Assembly (NCBI RefSeq): GCF_003010965.1
Contig: NZ_PGGM01000008.1
Coordinates: 186,001-250,000 of the forward strand
Source of the DNA: Phyllobacterium sophorae
Lineage (GTDB): Bacteria; Pseudomonadota; Alphaproteobacteria; Rhizobiales; Rhizobiaceae
Direction of reading: 5' to 3'
DNA length: 64,000 nucleotides
The translations under genes and the position numbers were made by a program. Of this stretch, positions 55,439 to 63,452 are shown one piece after another. Every line of letters starts with the position of its first letter. Position 1 is the stretch's first letter. The notes beneath the pieces were generated by a model. That model made no database searches. It was not told where the DNA came from and was given only the letters and a program-made list of their open reading frames with translations.

Positions 55439-56313
55439 TGGACGAGCCGAAGATCAGCATTTTTCATGATGTGGCGTGCGAATTGGGCGAAGGGCCGGGC
55501 TATGATCCTCTGACCAAGAACGTCTGGTGGTTCGATATCGTCAGCGGACGGCTGTTCGAAAAGCCGCTTGCCGGCGGCAAAGCTGAAATTCATACCCTTG
55601 GACAGATGGCCAGCGCTCTGGCCATTATTGACGAAAAGCGACAGCTCATCGCTACCGAGACCGGGCTCTTCATTCGTGATCGCCAGACCGGTCACACCAC
55701 GATGCACCAGCCGATCGAGGCGGAAAATCCTGCCACACGCTCCAATGACGGGCGGGTGCATCCCGCGGGAGCGTTTTGGATCGGCACGATGGGAAAAAAA
55801 TGCGAGATGGGCGCTGGCTCGATCTATTGGTATCGGCAAGGCGAATTGCGCAGGCTTTTCAGCGACATATCGATTACCAACTCAATCAGCTTTTCCCCCG
55901 ATGGACGCATCGCTTATTTCGCCGACACCGGCAAGAACATCATTTGGCGTGTCGATACAGACCCTGAGACCGGGCTTCCCATCACCGAGCCTGCACTATT
56001 TTATCAACACAAGGAAAAGGGCGGTGTCGATGGCTCGGTTGTCGATGGCGAGGGCAATTTGTGGAACGCCTGTTGGGGCCGATCGAGCGTTGACGTCTAT
56101 TCGCCGGCGGGAAAACGCATACGCTCCATAGCAATGCCGGTCCGGCAACCCTCCTGTCCCGCCTTTGTCGGCGTGGAAACGGCCAATCTTATCGTGACAA
56201 CGGCCTATCATGAGATGAGCGAACGGGTCCACAGGTCCGATCCTGACGCCGGAAAAACCTTTCTTGTCGAGCTTGCCGGCAAAGGCCGCCTTGATCCTCC
56301 TGTCAGGATATAG
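55435..56313 (+). CDS. SMP-30/gluconolactonase family lactonase
   Basis: A 292-residue six-bladed propeller lactonase: the metal-binding Glu in CELGEGPGYDP, RSNDGRVHPAGAFWIGTMG, ITNSISFSPDGRIAYFADT and VDGSVVDGEGNLWNACWG (with Asp ligand), all intact. It hydrolyses the sugar lactone made by the dehydrogenase. It is the last gene of the unit; a 7-bp inverted repeat (GCGCAAT/ATTGCGC, 56317-56341) follows it without a T run. The dehydratase needed for the complete pathway is not in the window. Confidence 0.85.
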   Translation: MMDEPKISIFHDVACELGEGPGYDPLTKNVWWFDIVSGRLFEKPLAGGKAEIHTLGQMASALAIIDEKRQLIATETGLFIRDRQTGHTTMHQPIEAENPATRSNDGRVHPAGAFWIGTMGKKCEMGAGSIYWYRQGELRRLFSDISITNSISFSPDGRIAYFADTGKNIIWRVDTDPETGLPITEPALFYQHKEKGGVDGSVVDGEGNLWNACWGRSSVDVYSPAGKRIRSIAMPVRQPSCPAFVGVETANLIVTTAYHEMSERVHRSDPDAGKTFLVELAGKGRLDPPVRI

Positions 56314-56444
56314 CGCGCGCAATCGGAAGGAACCATTGCGCCGCGACACCGTTATTTGCTGTGTAACCGACCCCAATAAGCGACTGCTTGCGGATGTCAT
56401 CAGACGGCCGAATGGTTGTGCGCGTCTAAAATCAGGAGGACAAA

Positions 56445-56948
56445 ATGGGTTTCTTTTCCAAGGATATCAAAACCATGGACGATCTTTTCGTCCACACGCT
56501 GCGTGACATTTATTACGCGGAAAATCAGATCGTGAAGGCATTGCCGGAAATGATCGACAAGGCGTCCGATCAAGAGTTGAAGGACGGTTTCGAGCGCCAT
56601 TTGCAGGAAACCGAACTTCAGATCGAAAGACTGGAGCAGGTTTTCAAACTGCATGGGGTAGAGGTCAGCGGCGTCAATTGCCCGGCGATCGATGGCATTC
56701 TTGAAGAAGCCGATGAAGTCGCCGGCGAGGTTGATGACGACAAGGTGCTGGATGCCGCGCTTATCGCCGCTGCACAAGCTGTCGAGCATTATGAAATCAC
56801 CCGCTACGGCACTTTGATAGCCTGGGCAAAGCAGCTTGGCCGCAATGATTGCGCCGCCTTGCTGCAGGAAAACCTCAAGGAAGAAATGCAGACCGACAAG
56901 GCATTGACGGCTATGGCTGAAAGCCGCGTCAACACGGCCGCCGCCTAA
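56445..56948 (+). CDS. YciE/YciF-type ferritin-like protein (DUF892)
   Basis: A 167-residue four-helix protein: DDLFVHTLRDIYYAENQIVK, FERHLQETELQIERLEQVF, AQAVEHYEITRYGTLIAWAK and LLQENLKEEMQTDKAL. The E..H/ExxH pattern matches a di-iron ferritin-like fold. The family is linked to stress responses, but its reaction is unknown. AGGAGG precedes the ATG, and a terminator follows. Confidence 0.87.
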   Translation: MGFFSKDIKTMDDLFVHTLRDIYYAENQIVKALPEMIDKASDQELKDGFERHLQETELQIERLEQVFKLHGVEVSGVNCPAIDGILEEADEVAGEVDDDKVLDAALIAAAQAVEHYEITRYGTLIAWAKQLGRNDCAALLQENLKEEMQTDKALTAMAESRVNTAAA

Positions 56949-56965
56949 TTTTCCTTCCGTTTTGC

Positions 56966-56998
56966 AAAAGGTCCGCATCGGTGATGCGGGCCTCTTTT
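56966..56998 (+). terminator. Intrinsic terminator after the YciF-like gene
   Basis: AAAAGGTCCGCATC and GATGCGGGCCTCTTTT pair over 12 or more bases with a 3-nt loop and end in a T run. Confidence 0.8.
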
Positions 56999-57074
56999 GC
57001 GTTGTGTAGAATGGGAACAATCGTCACCACAACCCGTTCAATCGTGCGAGACCTACGAACAATCGAGGTTCGAC

Positions 57075-57221
57075 ATGGCAAAGAGAATTAATGCTGAAGA
57101 TGCGAAACAGGTCAGACAGGACTATCCGCTCCTGGCCATCTTGACGGTCTCTTTGGGCTTGGCGGCGCTCGTCTGGCTTGTCGTTGAGGTTTATGGTCAG
57201 CTTATCGCCTACGGCATGTAG
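57075..57221 (+). CDS. Small single-pass membrane protein, function unknown
   Basis: A 48-residue ORF starting MAKRINAEDAKQV, then one hydrophobic helix (LLAILTVSLGLAALVWLVVE) and a short polar tail ending YGM. GAGG lies 6 nt before the ATG at 57075, which supports translation. It stands between two terminator or promoter regions, so it is probably its own transcript. No family is recognised. Confidence 0.55.
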   Translation: MAKRINAEDAKQVRQDYPLLAILTVSLGLAALVWLVVEVYGQLIAYGM

Positions 57222-57298
57222 TTCAGCTCAGCTCCCCGCTAAATGCCGCTTGACAAGTTGCAGTACCTGTCATTTTATTAGCAATCCATTATTAGGTA

Positions 57299-57317
57299 TT
57301 ATATTCCATTATAATGG
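57299..57317. promoter_or_regulatory. Palindrome upstream of the amino-acid-type ABC operon
   Basis: TCCATTATAATGGA, within 57304-57317, is a perfect 14-bp palindrome about 41 nt before the binding-protein ATG. It resembles the IclR-type GTTCCAT/ATGGAAC site at 53060-53076, but has one more base of spacing. It is a likely operator; the cognate regulator is not certain. Confidence 0.45.
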
Positions 57318-57358
57318 ACCAGAATATAACATTCGCTTCGACGAATAGGGGAACTAAA

Positions 57359-58204
57359 ATGTCCAAACGATTTTATCTTGCGGCCGCTGTTGCCGCACTT
57401 TCCATGATGCCTTCGCTCGGCGCGTTCGCCCAGGAAACCAAGAGCAAACTTGATGAGGTTCTGGCTCGCGGCCATCTGGTGCTTGGTACCGGCAGCACCA
57501 ATGCGCCATGGCATTTCAAGAGTGCTGACGACAAGCTGCAAGGCTTCGACGTTGACATGGGCCATATCATTGCCAAGGCTCTTTTCAACGATCCCGAGAA
57601 AATTGAATTCGTCAATCAATCTTCGGATGCCCGCATCCCGAACATCACCACTGACAAGGTCGATATCACCTGTCAGTTCATGACCGTCACCGGTGAACGG
57701 GCACAACAGATCGCCTTCACTATTCCCTATTACCGGGAAGGCGTCGGTCTCATGCTCAAGGCCGACAGCAAATATGCTGATTATGCTGCGCTGAAAGCGG
57801 CGGGCTCGTCCGTTACGATCTCCGTCCTGCAGAATGTCTATGCCGAGAGCATGGTGCATGCGGCCCTGCCGGAAGCCAAGGTCGATCAATATGAGTCCGT
57901 GGACCTGATCTATCAGGCGCTGGAATCCGGCCGCGCCGATGCGGCTGCGACCGATCAGTCGTCGCTCGCCTGGTACATGACCCAGAACCAGGGGCGCTAC
58001 AAGGATGCCGGTTATGGCTGGAACCCGCAGACCTATGCCTGCGGTGTCAAGCGCGGCGACCAGGATTGGCTGAATTTCGTCAACACGGCACTGCACGAAG
58101 CCATGACAGGCGTCGAGTTCGATTTCTATGCTAAATCGTTCAAGACCTGGTTCGGCAAGGATCTGACACCACCGCAAATCGGTTTCCCGGTCGAGTATAA
58201 GTAA
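57359..58204 (+). CDS. Amino-acid-type ABC transporter substrate-binding protein
   Basis: A 281-residue family 3 periplasmic-binding protein: signal peptide MSKRFYLAAAVAALSMMPSL cleaved after AFA, then HLVLGTGSTNAPWHFKSADD, LQGFDVDMGHIIAKALF and VDITCQFMTVTGERAQQIAF. The ligand-binding Asp in GFDVDMG and Arg in TGERA are typical of the class, but the exact substrate is unknown. The ATG at 57359 has AGGGGA about 7 nt upstream, which decides against 57314. Confidence 0.87.
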   Translation: MSKRFYLAAAVAALSMMPSLGAFAQETKSKLDEVLARGHLVLGTGSTNAPWHFKSADDKLQGFDVDMGHIIAKALFNDPEKIEFVNQSSDARIPNITTDKVDITCQFMTVTGERAQQIAFTIPYYREGVGLMLKADSKYADYAALKAAGSSVTISVLQNVYAESMVHAALPEAKVDQYESVDLIYQALESGRADAAATDQSSLAWYMTQNQGRYKDAGYGWNPQTYACGVKRGDQDWLNFVNTALHEAMTGVEFDFYAKSFKTWFGKDLTPPQIGFPVEYK

Positions 58205-58218
58205 CCCCGGTCATCCCG

Positions 58219-58241
58219 CGGCTCCGGCTTCGCCGGAGCCG
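58219..58241 (+). terminator. Hairpin between the binding-protein gene and its permease
   Basis: CGGCTCCGGC and GCCGGAGCCG pair over 10 bases with a very short TTC loop, 14 nt after the stop. There is no T run beyond TGCTCTTG. It is probably a partial terminator or mRNA-stabilising element, as after the other binding-protein genes here. Confidence 0.55.
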
Positions 58242-58272
58242 TGCTCTTGTGGTTTGGAACGGTGAGCGCTTC

Positions 58273-58935
58273 ATGGGCTATACACTGAATTTCGCTGCGG
58301 TGTGGCGCAGCTTCGACCTTTTGCTCGAAGGACTGGCGCTGAGCCTTGCTCTGGCCTTTGCTGCCATTGCCATAGGCGCCGTGATCGGCCTTTTCACCGC
58401 GTTTTGTCTGATCTCGAAGAATGGCTTCATCCAGCGTCCCGCCGGCACATACGTGACGATCATCCGCAACACGCCAATCCTGGTGCTGGTCCTGTTCACC
58501 TATTTCGCACTGCCGCAAATTGGGTTCCGCCTTGGCAAGATCGAAAGTTTTGTCTTCACGCTTGCTCTTTATTCCGGCGCCTACCTCGCGGAAGTTTTTC
58601 GCGCAGGACTATTGTCAATTCCAGGCGGCCTGCGCGAAGCAGGTCTCGCCATCGGCCTGACCGAAATGCAGATTCGCACCTCCATTATCGCACCATTGAT
58701 GCTCCGCAACGTCCTGCCATCGCTCAGCAGCACCATTATATCGCTGTTCAAGGACACCTCGCTGGCTGCTGCGATTGCCGTGCCGGAACTGACCTTCGAG
58801 GCGCGCAAGATCAATGTCGAAACATTTCGCGTAATCGAGACATGGATCGTTGCGAGCTGCCTCTACGTGTTTACCTGTTCGATCCTCGCGGCGCTGATGC
58901 GCGCTGTCGAGCGTCGCCTGTCATTGCCGAGGTGA
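58273..58935 (+). CDS. Amino-acid-type ABC transporter permease 1
   Basis: A 220-residue His/Glu/Gln-type permease: WRSFDLLLEGLALSLALAF, TIIRNTPILVLVLFTYFALP, YSGAYLAEVFRAGLLSIPGG and the EAA loop REAGLAIGLTEMQIRTSII. ATG at 58273 is taken; a GTG at 58249 in the same frame is less well supported. It forms a heterodimer with the next permease. Confidence 0.87.
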   Translation: MGYTLNFAAVWRSFDLLLEGLALSLALAFAAIAIGAVIGLFTAFCLISKNGFIQRPAGTYVTIIRNTPILVLVLFTYFALPQIGFRLGKIESFVFTLALYSGAYLAEVFRAGLLSIPGGLREAGLAIGLTEMQIRTSIIAPLMLRNVLPSLSSTIISLFKDTSLAAAIAVPELTFEARKINVETFRVIETWIVASCLYVFTCSILAALMRAVERRLSLPR

Positions 58936-58939
58936 TGTG

Positions 58940-59602
58940 ATGGATATTGCGCATTTCCTCGATGTTCTCTGGCTTGCACGCTTGCCGATCCTAAAGGGTC
59001 TTGGGGTTACGATTTCGATCTCGTTCCTGGCGATCTGTTTCGGCACAGTGCTCGGTCTTTTTGTCGGCTTGGCCCTGACCTACGGTGTTCGCCCGCTGCG
59101 CTGGATTGTTCGAGGATATACGGACTTCATCCGCGGTACCCCGGTGCTGGTCCTCGTCCTTGCAAGCTATTATGTCCTTGGCACGATTGGCCTGGACCTT
59201 GGACCATTCCAGGCTGGTGTTCTGGCGCTTGCAGTCTTCTGCAGTTCGCATGTTGGCGAAATCGTGCGCGGCGCGCTGCAGTCGATCCCTAAAGGACAGA
59301 CCGAAGCTGCCAAGGCAATCGGCCTGACCTTCCCGCAAACCTTTGCCTATGTGCTGGGACCGCAGGCGCTGCGTCAAGTCTTGCCGGCATGGGTCAACAC
59401 AGCTGCGGAAATGGTCAAGGCCTCGACCTTGCTCTCCATCATCGGCGTTGCCGAGCTGTTGTTGCGAACGCAAGAACTGATCTCACGCGCATTCATGAGC
59501 CTCGAATTCTATTTGTTCGCCGGCTTGCTCTATTTCACCATCAACTACGCCATCGAGCGTTTCGGCCGCTATGTCGAACGCAAGACTGCAGTTCCCTCGT
59601 AA
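58940..59602 (+). CDS. Amino-acid-type ABC transporter permease 2
   Basis: A 220-residue permease of the same family: LPILKGLGVTISISFLAICF, DFIRGTPVLVLVLASYYVLG, CSSHVGEIVRGALQSIPKGQ and TEAAKAIGLTFPQTFAYVLG. It begins 4 nt after the first permease stop. GTG at 58937 directly precedes the chosen ATG. Two permeases plus one ATPase is the usual composition of this class. Confidence 0.87.
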   Translation: MDIAHFLDVLWLARLPILKGLGVTISISFLAICFGTVLGLFVGLALTYGVRPLRWIVRGYTDFIRGTPVLVLVLASYYVLGTIGLDLGPFQAGVLALAVFCSSHVGEIVRGALQSIPKGQTEAAKAIGLTFPQTFAYVLGPQALRQVLPAWVNTAAEMVKASTLLSIIGVAELLLRTQELISRAFMSLEFYLFAGLLYFTINYAIERFGRYVERKTAVPS

Positions 59603-59614
59603 GGATGTCCGCCG

Positions 59615-60385
59615 ATGTCAAATAACCTGCTTGAAATCCGCGACCTGCACAAAAGCTACGGCGATGTCGAAGTTTTAAAAGGTGTCGACTGCACCATGTC
59701 GCAAGGCGACGTCATCAGCATTATCGGGTCAAGCGGCTCCGGCAAGACAACAATGCTGCGCTGTATCAACATGCTGGAAGAATTTCAGGGCGGCTCGATC
59801 AGCATTGACGGGCAGGAGATCGGCTACGAAACTGTTGGTGGAGAGCGCCGCCGCAAGAAGGAAAAGGAGATCGCGCGCCAGCGGGCACTGACCGGCATGG
59901 CCTTCCAGCAGTTCAATCTCTTCCCGCATATGACCGCCGCCCGCAATGTCATGCTTGGCCTGATGAAGGTGAAGAGACTGAGCAAGGAGGAAGCGCGGGC
60001 CCTTGCCGAGAAATGGCTGGACCGCGTTGGGCTTCGTGGGCGCGCCGACCACTTCCCCGGACAGCTTTCCGGCGGCCAGCAGCAGCGCGTGGCCATTGCT
60101 CGGGCCATCGCCATGAACCCCAGACTGATGCTGTTTGACGAAGTGACGTCGGCCCTTGATCCGGAGCTTGTCAACGAAGTGCTGCAGGTGATCAAGGCGC
60201 TGGCCCAGGACGGAATGAGTATGCTGCTCGTCACTCACGAAATGCGTTTCGCCTATGAGGTTTCCAACCGGGTCATCTTCATGAATGAGGGGCGAATCGG
60301 CGAGGAGGGCAATCCGCGCGAGATGTTCCACAAGCCGAAGAGCGAACGGCTTGCAGAGTTTTTGAAAACATCAAGCTTCGGTTGA
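59615..60385 (+). CDS. Amino-acid-type ABC transporter ATP-binding protein
   Basis: A 256-residue ATPase: [40 protein letters not shown] (Q-loop), [36 protein letters not shown] and the [15 protein letters not shown] histidine. It is the last gene of the operon. The adjacent kdgD remnant and GntR gene on the opposite strand hint that the system may have imported a sugar acid rather than an amino acid, but this is inference. Confidence 0.92.
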   Translation: MSNNLLEIRDLHKSYGDVEVLKGVDCTMSQGDVISIIGSSGSGKTTMLRCINMLEEFQGGSISIDGQEIGYETVGGERRRKKEKEIARQRALTGMAFQQFNLFPHMTAARNVMLGLMKVKRLSKEEARALAEKWLDRVGLRGRADHFPGQLSGGQQQRVAIARAIAMNPRLMLFDEVTSALDPELVNEVLQVIKALAQDGMSMLLVTHEMRFAYEVSNRVIFMNEGRIGEEGNPREMFHKPKSERLAEFLKTSSFG

Positions 60386-60400
60386 GCGGCAGGTTGCAAG

Positions 60401-60434
60401 CCAATCAGGTTTGCTGGCCAATCAGGTTTGCTGG
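60401..60434. repeat. 17-bp perfect tandem duplication
   Basis: CCAATCAGGTTTGCTGG occurs twice in a row (60401-60417 and 60418-60434). It covers the stop codon of the kdgD pseudogene (on the minus strand at 60422-60424) and copies it. This looks like a recent slippage event in decaying DNA. Confidence 0.85.
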
Positions 60435-61332
60435 CCCAGTCGTTCGATAAGTTCCCCCAGATCCTCTCGGTCCCGGGCTGTGCAGTCCACAAGTGGCGCG
60501 CACACCTCCGGCAGACCGGCCAACGATCGATGCACCCGCCTTGACGATGCTTACGGCATTGCCGGCAACGCGGTTGCGAATGGCAATGTAGGGTAAGAAG
60601 AACTCGCTCAACAATCTTGCCGTCGTCTCCCGGTCATCTTCGGCGACTGCCTTGTAGAAGGTGAGGGCGGTTCGCGGAATGAAATTGAAGACGGCCGACG
60701 AATAGACATCGACACCCATAGCCTTATAGGCCTGCGCATAGACCTCAGCGGTGGGCAAGCCGCCGAGGTAGGCGAACCGATCACCGAGCCGGTGGCGGTT
60801 CGAAACCATATTCTCAATGTCGCCCGCGCCATCCATAAAGCCGATGAGGTTCGGGCATTTTTCGGCAAGGCGTTCCAACGCATCTGCGTTCAACCTGCAC
60901 ACATTGCCGTTGTAGACGATGACGCCAAGGCTTGTCGCAGCACAGACCGCCTCGACATGTCGGCAAAGCCCTCGGTGCCGGTTTCAGTCAGATAGTGCGG
61001 CAGCAAGAGCAGTCCGGCAGCACCGTTCTTTTCTGCAGCTCGTGCCATCTCCGCGGCCATGCGCGTTCCGTATGCAGCTGCAGCGATAATGGGCACTTGC
61101 CCACCGCAAGCTGCAACTGCGGTATGAACCACTTGCTCATGTTCGGCCGGCGTCAGCGAAAACCCTTCGCCCGTCCCGCCACCGACAAACAGCGCCGAGG
61201 CACCATAAGGCGCAAGCCATTCCAGACGTTTGGCGTAGGAATCCGGCTGGAAGTCGCCAGCCTCATTGAATCAGTGATGGGGAAGGACAGGAGACCGGAG
61301 CTGACTGTTTGCTTGAGTGCCTGGATGGGAGC
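60422..61332 (-). pseudogene. kdgD: 5-dehydro-4-deoxyglucarate dehydratase (kdgD) remnant
   Basis: Read across frames, the minus strand gives a near-complete Kdg[114 protein letters not shown] and the C-terminal [15 protein letters not shown]. Three frameshifts break it (near 61270, 60957 and 60505), no usable start codon precedes it, and the Schiff-base lysine of the usual GFKDG motif is Met (ATG, complement of 60834-60836). Intact KdgD makes 2-oxoglutarate semialdehyde in glucarate catabolism. Confidence 0.82.
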
Positions 61333-61432
61333 CTCGTCTGGAATAGAACGTTCCGACGATTACCACCATGTATGTCATCCTACCACTACAAAGGCGACTG
61401 CGTACTGACTTGCTTTCAACTCATCGGGCGAG

Positions 61433-62161
61433 TTAGGCCTGCCGTTGATCCGCGTGCAGGGCACTGTTGCGCAGCCGGTCGCGGCTGCTGCCAAGGTGAA
61501 GGCGCATGGCGGCGCGGGCACCTTCCACGTCCTGCGCCCTGATGGCCTGGTAGATCTGGTCGTGCTCGCGATTGATCCGTTCCAGATATTCACGCTGTGG
61601 CAAACCATTGATCCGATGGGTTTGCAGCCGCGCGCGCGGAATCAAGACCTCGCCGAGATAGTTGAACATACTCAGAAAGTGCCGGTTTTTTGTTGCAATT
61701 GCGATTGCGCGATGAAATTCAAGGTCGGCGTGGATCGAACTTTCATCCCGCTCTATGGCTTCATTCATCAGGTCGAGCGCATTTTTGATTCTCGCAAGAT
61801 CTTCCTCGTCGCGACGCACCGCCGCCAAGGCAGCAGCCTCAAGCTCGATGCTGATTCTCAGCTCCATAACGCCGACAATTTCCTCGACGAGTTCGAGATT
61901 GTCTTCTTCAATCCGGAACGCCACCGCAGGAATGTCTTTAAGCACGAAAGCCCCGATGCCCTGTTGGGTGTGAACCAGTCCTTTGGCTTTCAAATTGGCG
62001 ATCGCTTCGCGCACCACGGTCCGACTCACATTGAATTCGGCGATCATGTCCTGCTCTGTCGGCAACCGTTCGCCGCGCTTGTAATGGCCGGACGTAATCC
62101 GGTCTGCAACCGCCTTAACCAATTGACCTGTAAGCGTTTCTCGTTTGCCAAGACCGGCCAT
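61433..62161 (-). CDS. GntR family (FadR subfamily) regulator
   Basis: A 242-residue regulator: winged helix (TGQLVKAVADRITSGHYKRG, RLPTEQDMIAEFNVSRTVVR, EAIANLKAKGLVHTQQGIGAF) and a FadR-type all-helical effector domain with metal-binding His/Asp positions (DLEFHRAIAIATKNRHFLSMF, EHDQIYQAIRAQDVEGARAAM). AAGG lies 5 nt before the ATG at 62161; the frame opens at 62284. It is intact while the catabolic genes beside it are broken. FadR-type proteins of this sort often control sugar-acid pathways. Confidence 0.83.
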   Translation of the reverse strand: MAGLGKRETLTGQLVKAVADRITSGHYKRGERLPTEQDMIAEFNVSRTVVREAIANLKAKGLVHTQQGIGAFVLKDIPAVAFRIEEDNLELVEEIVGVMELRISIELEAAALAAVRRDEEDLARIKNALDLMNEAIERDESSIHADLEFHRAIAIATKNRHFLSMFNYLGEVLIPRARLQTHRINGLPQREYLERINREHDQIYQAIRAQDVEGARAAMRLHLGSSRDRLRNSALHADQRQA

Positions 62162-62400
62162 TTGCACCTTCTTTGCTTCCACCAGGCAGCGCCGCTCGCC
62201 GTTCCTGGAGCAGCATGCCAGAGGCGTCGTGTTAACAAAGTAAGATATCATATATTCATGGAATGAAAACTGCGCCACCGACATTTCCTCATAAAATCAA
62301 ACACTTTGCGCAGATCTGGCTTTGGACCGTGCCGTGCACACGCGCCTTTGCCCAGCCACCGCAACGGCAAATTCGCCCCTTGCCGGCTCGCCAAATCAAT

Positions 62401-62415
62401 ACTACGACGTCATAC
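62401..62415. promoter_or_regulatory. Candidate GntR-type operator
   Basis: CTACGACGTCATAC is a near-perfect palindrome centred on GACGTC, 33 nt before the start of the truncated binding-protein gene. GntR regulators often bind short palindromes of this kind. The other 240 nt between 62162 and 62400 show no gene. Confidence 0.4.
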
Positions 62416-62447
62416 AACATAGAACGCTGCTCATAGGGAGGAAAACT

Positions 62448-62537
62448 GTGTCGCATTTTCGGGCCTTACTGGTTGGGACGACGGCCGTCGTCGCTGCCAT
62501 GACGATGAATGTTGCCGTGCGAGCCAAATTTCGTTAG
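62448..62537 (+). pseudogene. Signal-peptide remnant of a periplasmic binding protein
   Basis: GTG at 62448, preceded by a strong AGGGAGG Shine-Dalgarno site at 62435-62441, opens 29 codons: SHFRALLVGTTAVVAAMTMN, then VAVRAKFR and TAG. This is a complete Sec signal peptide (basic N-region, hydrophobic core, A-R-A cleavage box) with nothing after it; the stop abuts the end of the doxX gene. It looks like an ABC binding-protein gene whose mature part was deleted. Confidence 0.6.
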
Positions 62538-62923
62538 GTGCATTTTCGCCATGCCTCGATTGACCAGGCACCCGGACCGAAAGCAACGATCGCCAGAAAC
62601 CCGCCTGCCATGGCGATATTCTTGTTGAAGTTGATGACTTGTTCAAAATTGCTGAAATCGGTGTGGAACAGCATTGCAGTCAGCAGACAAAACCCGGCGA
62701 GCGCTGCCGCCGCATAGCGGGTTGCGGAGCCGGCAGCGACGAGGATTCCCCCGCCCAGCTCGGTGACTATGACGAGGGGGAGGAGCGCCGCTGACACGCC
62801 GTTGGCTTCCATATAGTTGCCGGTTGCCGCGTAATCGCCAATCTTGCCCCAGCCCTCGATGATGAAGATATAGGCCAGAAACAGCCTTGCAAGCAGCGCG
62901 GTGGGTGCCTGAAATCTTTCCAT
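62534..62923 (-). CDS. DoxX family membrane protein
   Basis: A 129-residue protein with four membrane segments: ALLARLFLAYIFIIEGWGKI, ALLPLVIVTELGGGILVAAG, AALAGFCLLTAMLFHTDF and NFNKNIAMAGGFLAIVAFGP, the DoxX/YphA pattern. GGAGG lies 5 nt before the ATG at 62923, which decides against 62935. DoxX proteins are inner-membrane proteins often linked to redox stress; the role here is unknown. Confidence 0.85.
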   Translation of the reverse strand: MERFQAPTALLARLFLAYIFIIEGWGKIGDYAATGNYMEANGVSAALLPLVIVTELGGGILVAAGSATRYAAAALAGFCLLTAMLFHTDFSNFEQVINFNKNIAMAGGFLAIVAFGPGAWSIEAWRKCT

Positions 62924-63014
62924 TTTGTCCTCCATAGAATGACGCCCTGCGCGCTGGCCTTGTCAGGCGTCAAAACACTGTAGGTGATCCATTTATTCAT
63001 CGCCAAAAATGAAA

Positions 63015-63034
63015 AGGCCACCCGTAGGTGGCCT
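63015..63034 (-). terminator. Intrinsic terminator of the pilin gene
   Basis: AGGCCACC and GGTGGCCT arms with a 4-nt loop; on the minus strand the stem is followed by TTTTCATTTTT. It ends the Flp pilin transcript about 45 nt after its stop. Confidence 0.8.
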
Positions 63035-63079
63035 AAACTTAACAGAGAGGGGCTGCTTGAAGAGCACCCAATGCGCTCA

Positions 63080-63259
63080 TTACTCCGGAGCAGCGCCAGA
63101 CATAGCTGTGCCGAGGCTTGTGAACGTCGTATTGATGCTCGAACCGAGGGCAGTTGCACCGGCAATGATGCCGACGGAGATGAGGGCTGCAATCAGGCCG
63201 TACTCGATAGCAGTTGCGCCGGACTCATCTTTAAGGAAGCGTGCGAAAAGTTTGCTCAT
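63080..63259 (-). CDS. Flp family type IVb pilin
   Basis: A 59-residue prepilin: short leader MSKLFARFLKDESG, prepilin peptidase cleavage before ATAIEYGLIAALISVGIIAG (the conserved hydrophobic Flp helix with Glu at position +5), then TALGSSINTTFTSLGTAMSG. It is the subunit of tight-adherence pili. No tad/cpa assembly genes are within the window, so they must lie elsewhere. ATG at 63265 is an alternative start; AGGGA is better spaced for 63259. Confidence 0.9.
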   Translation of the reverse strand: MSKLFARFLKDESGATAIEYGLIAALISVGIIAGATALGSSINTTFTSLGTAMSGAAPE

Positions 63260-63452
63260 GATCATGGATCCCTGTTTGGCTGGTCGTTTGTTGACTTTGG
63301 TTTCGTTGAACCGTCGTGAACATAAGTCGCCGGCATTTACAGGGATCTTAAAGAATATGGTTGACGAAAGCTGACTGTTCTTCTTGCTTAATGCCATGTT
63401 AGTCGGGTTGTTTGCATTTGTATTAAAATAGTCTGCAAGCACGCTCGGTGGA

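Noticed and set aside
62322-62447. Upstream extension of the truncated binding-protein ORF
   Set aside because: The ATG at 62322 has no ribosome-binding site, while the GTG at 62448 has a strong one and directly precedes the signal peptide.
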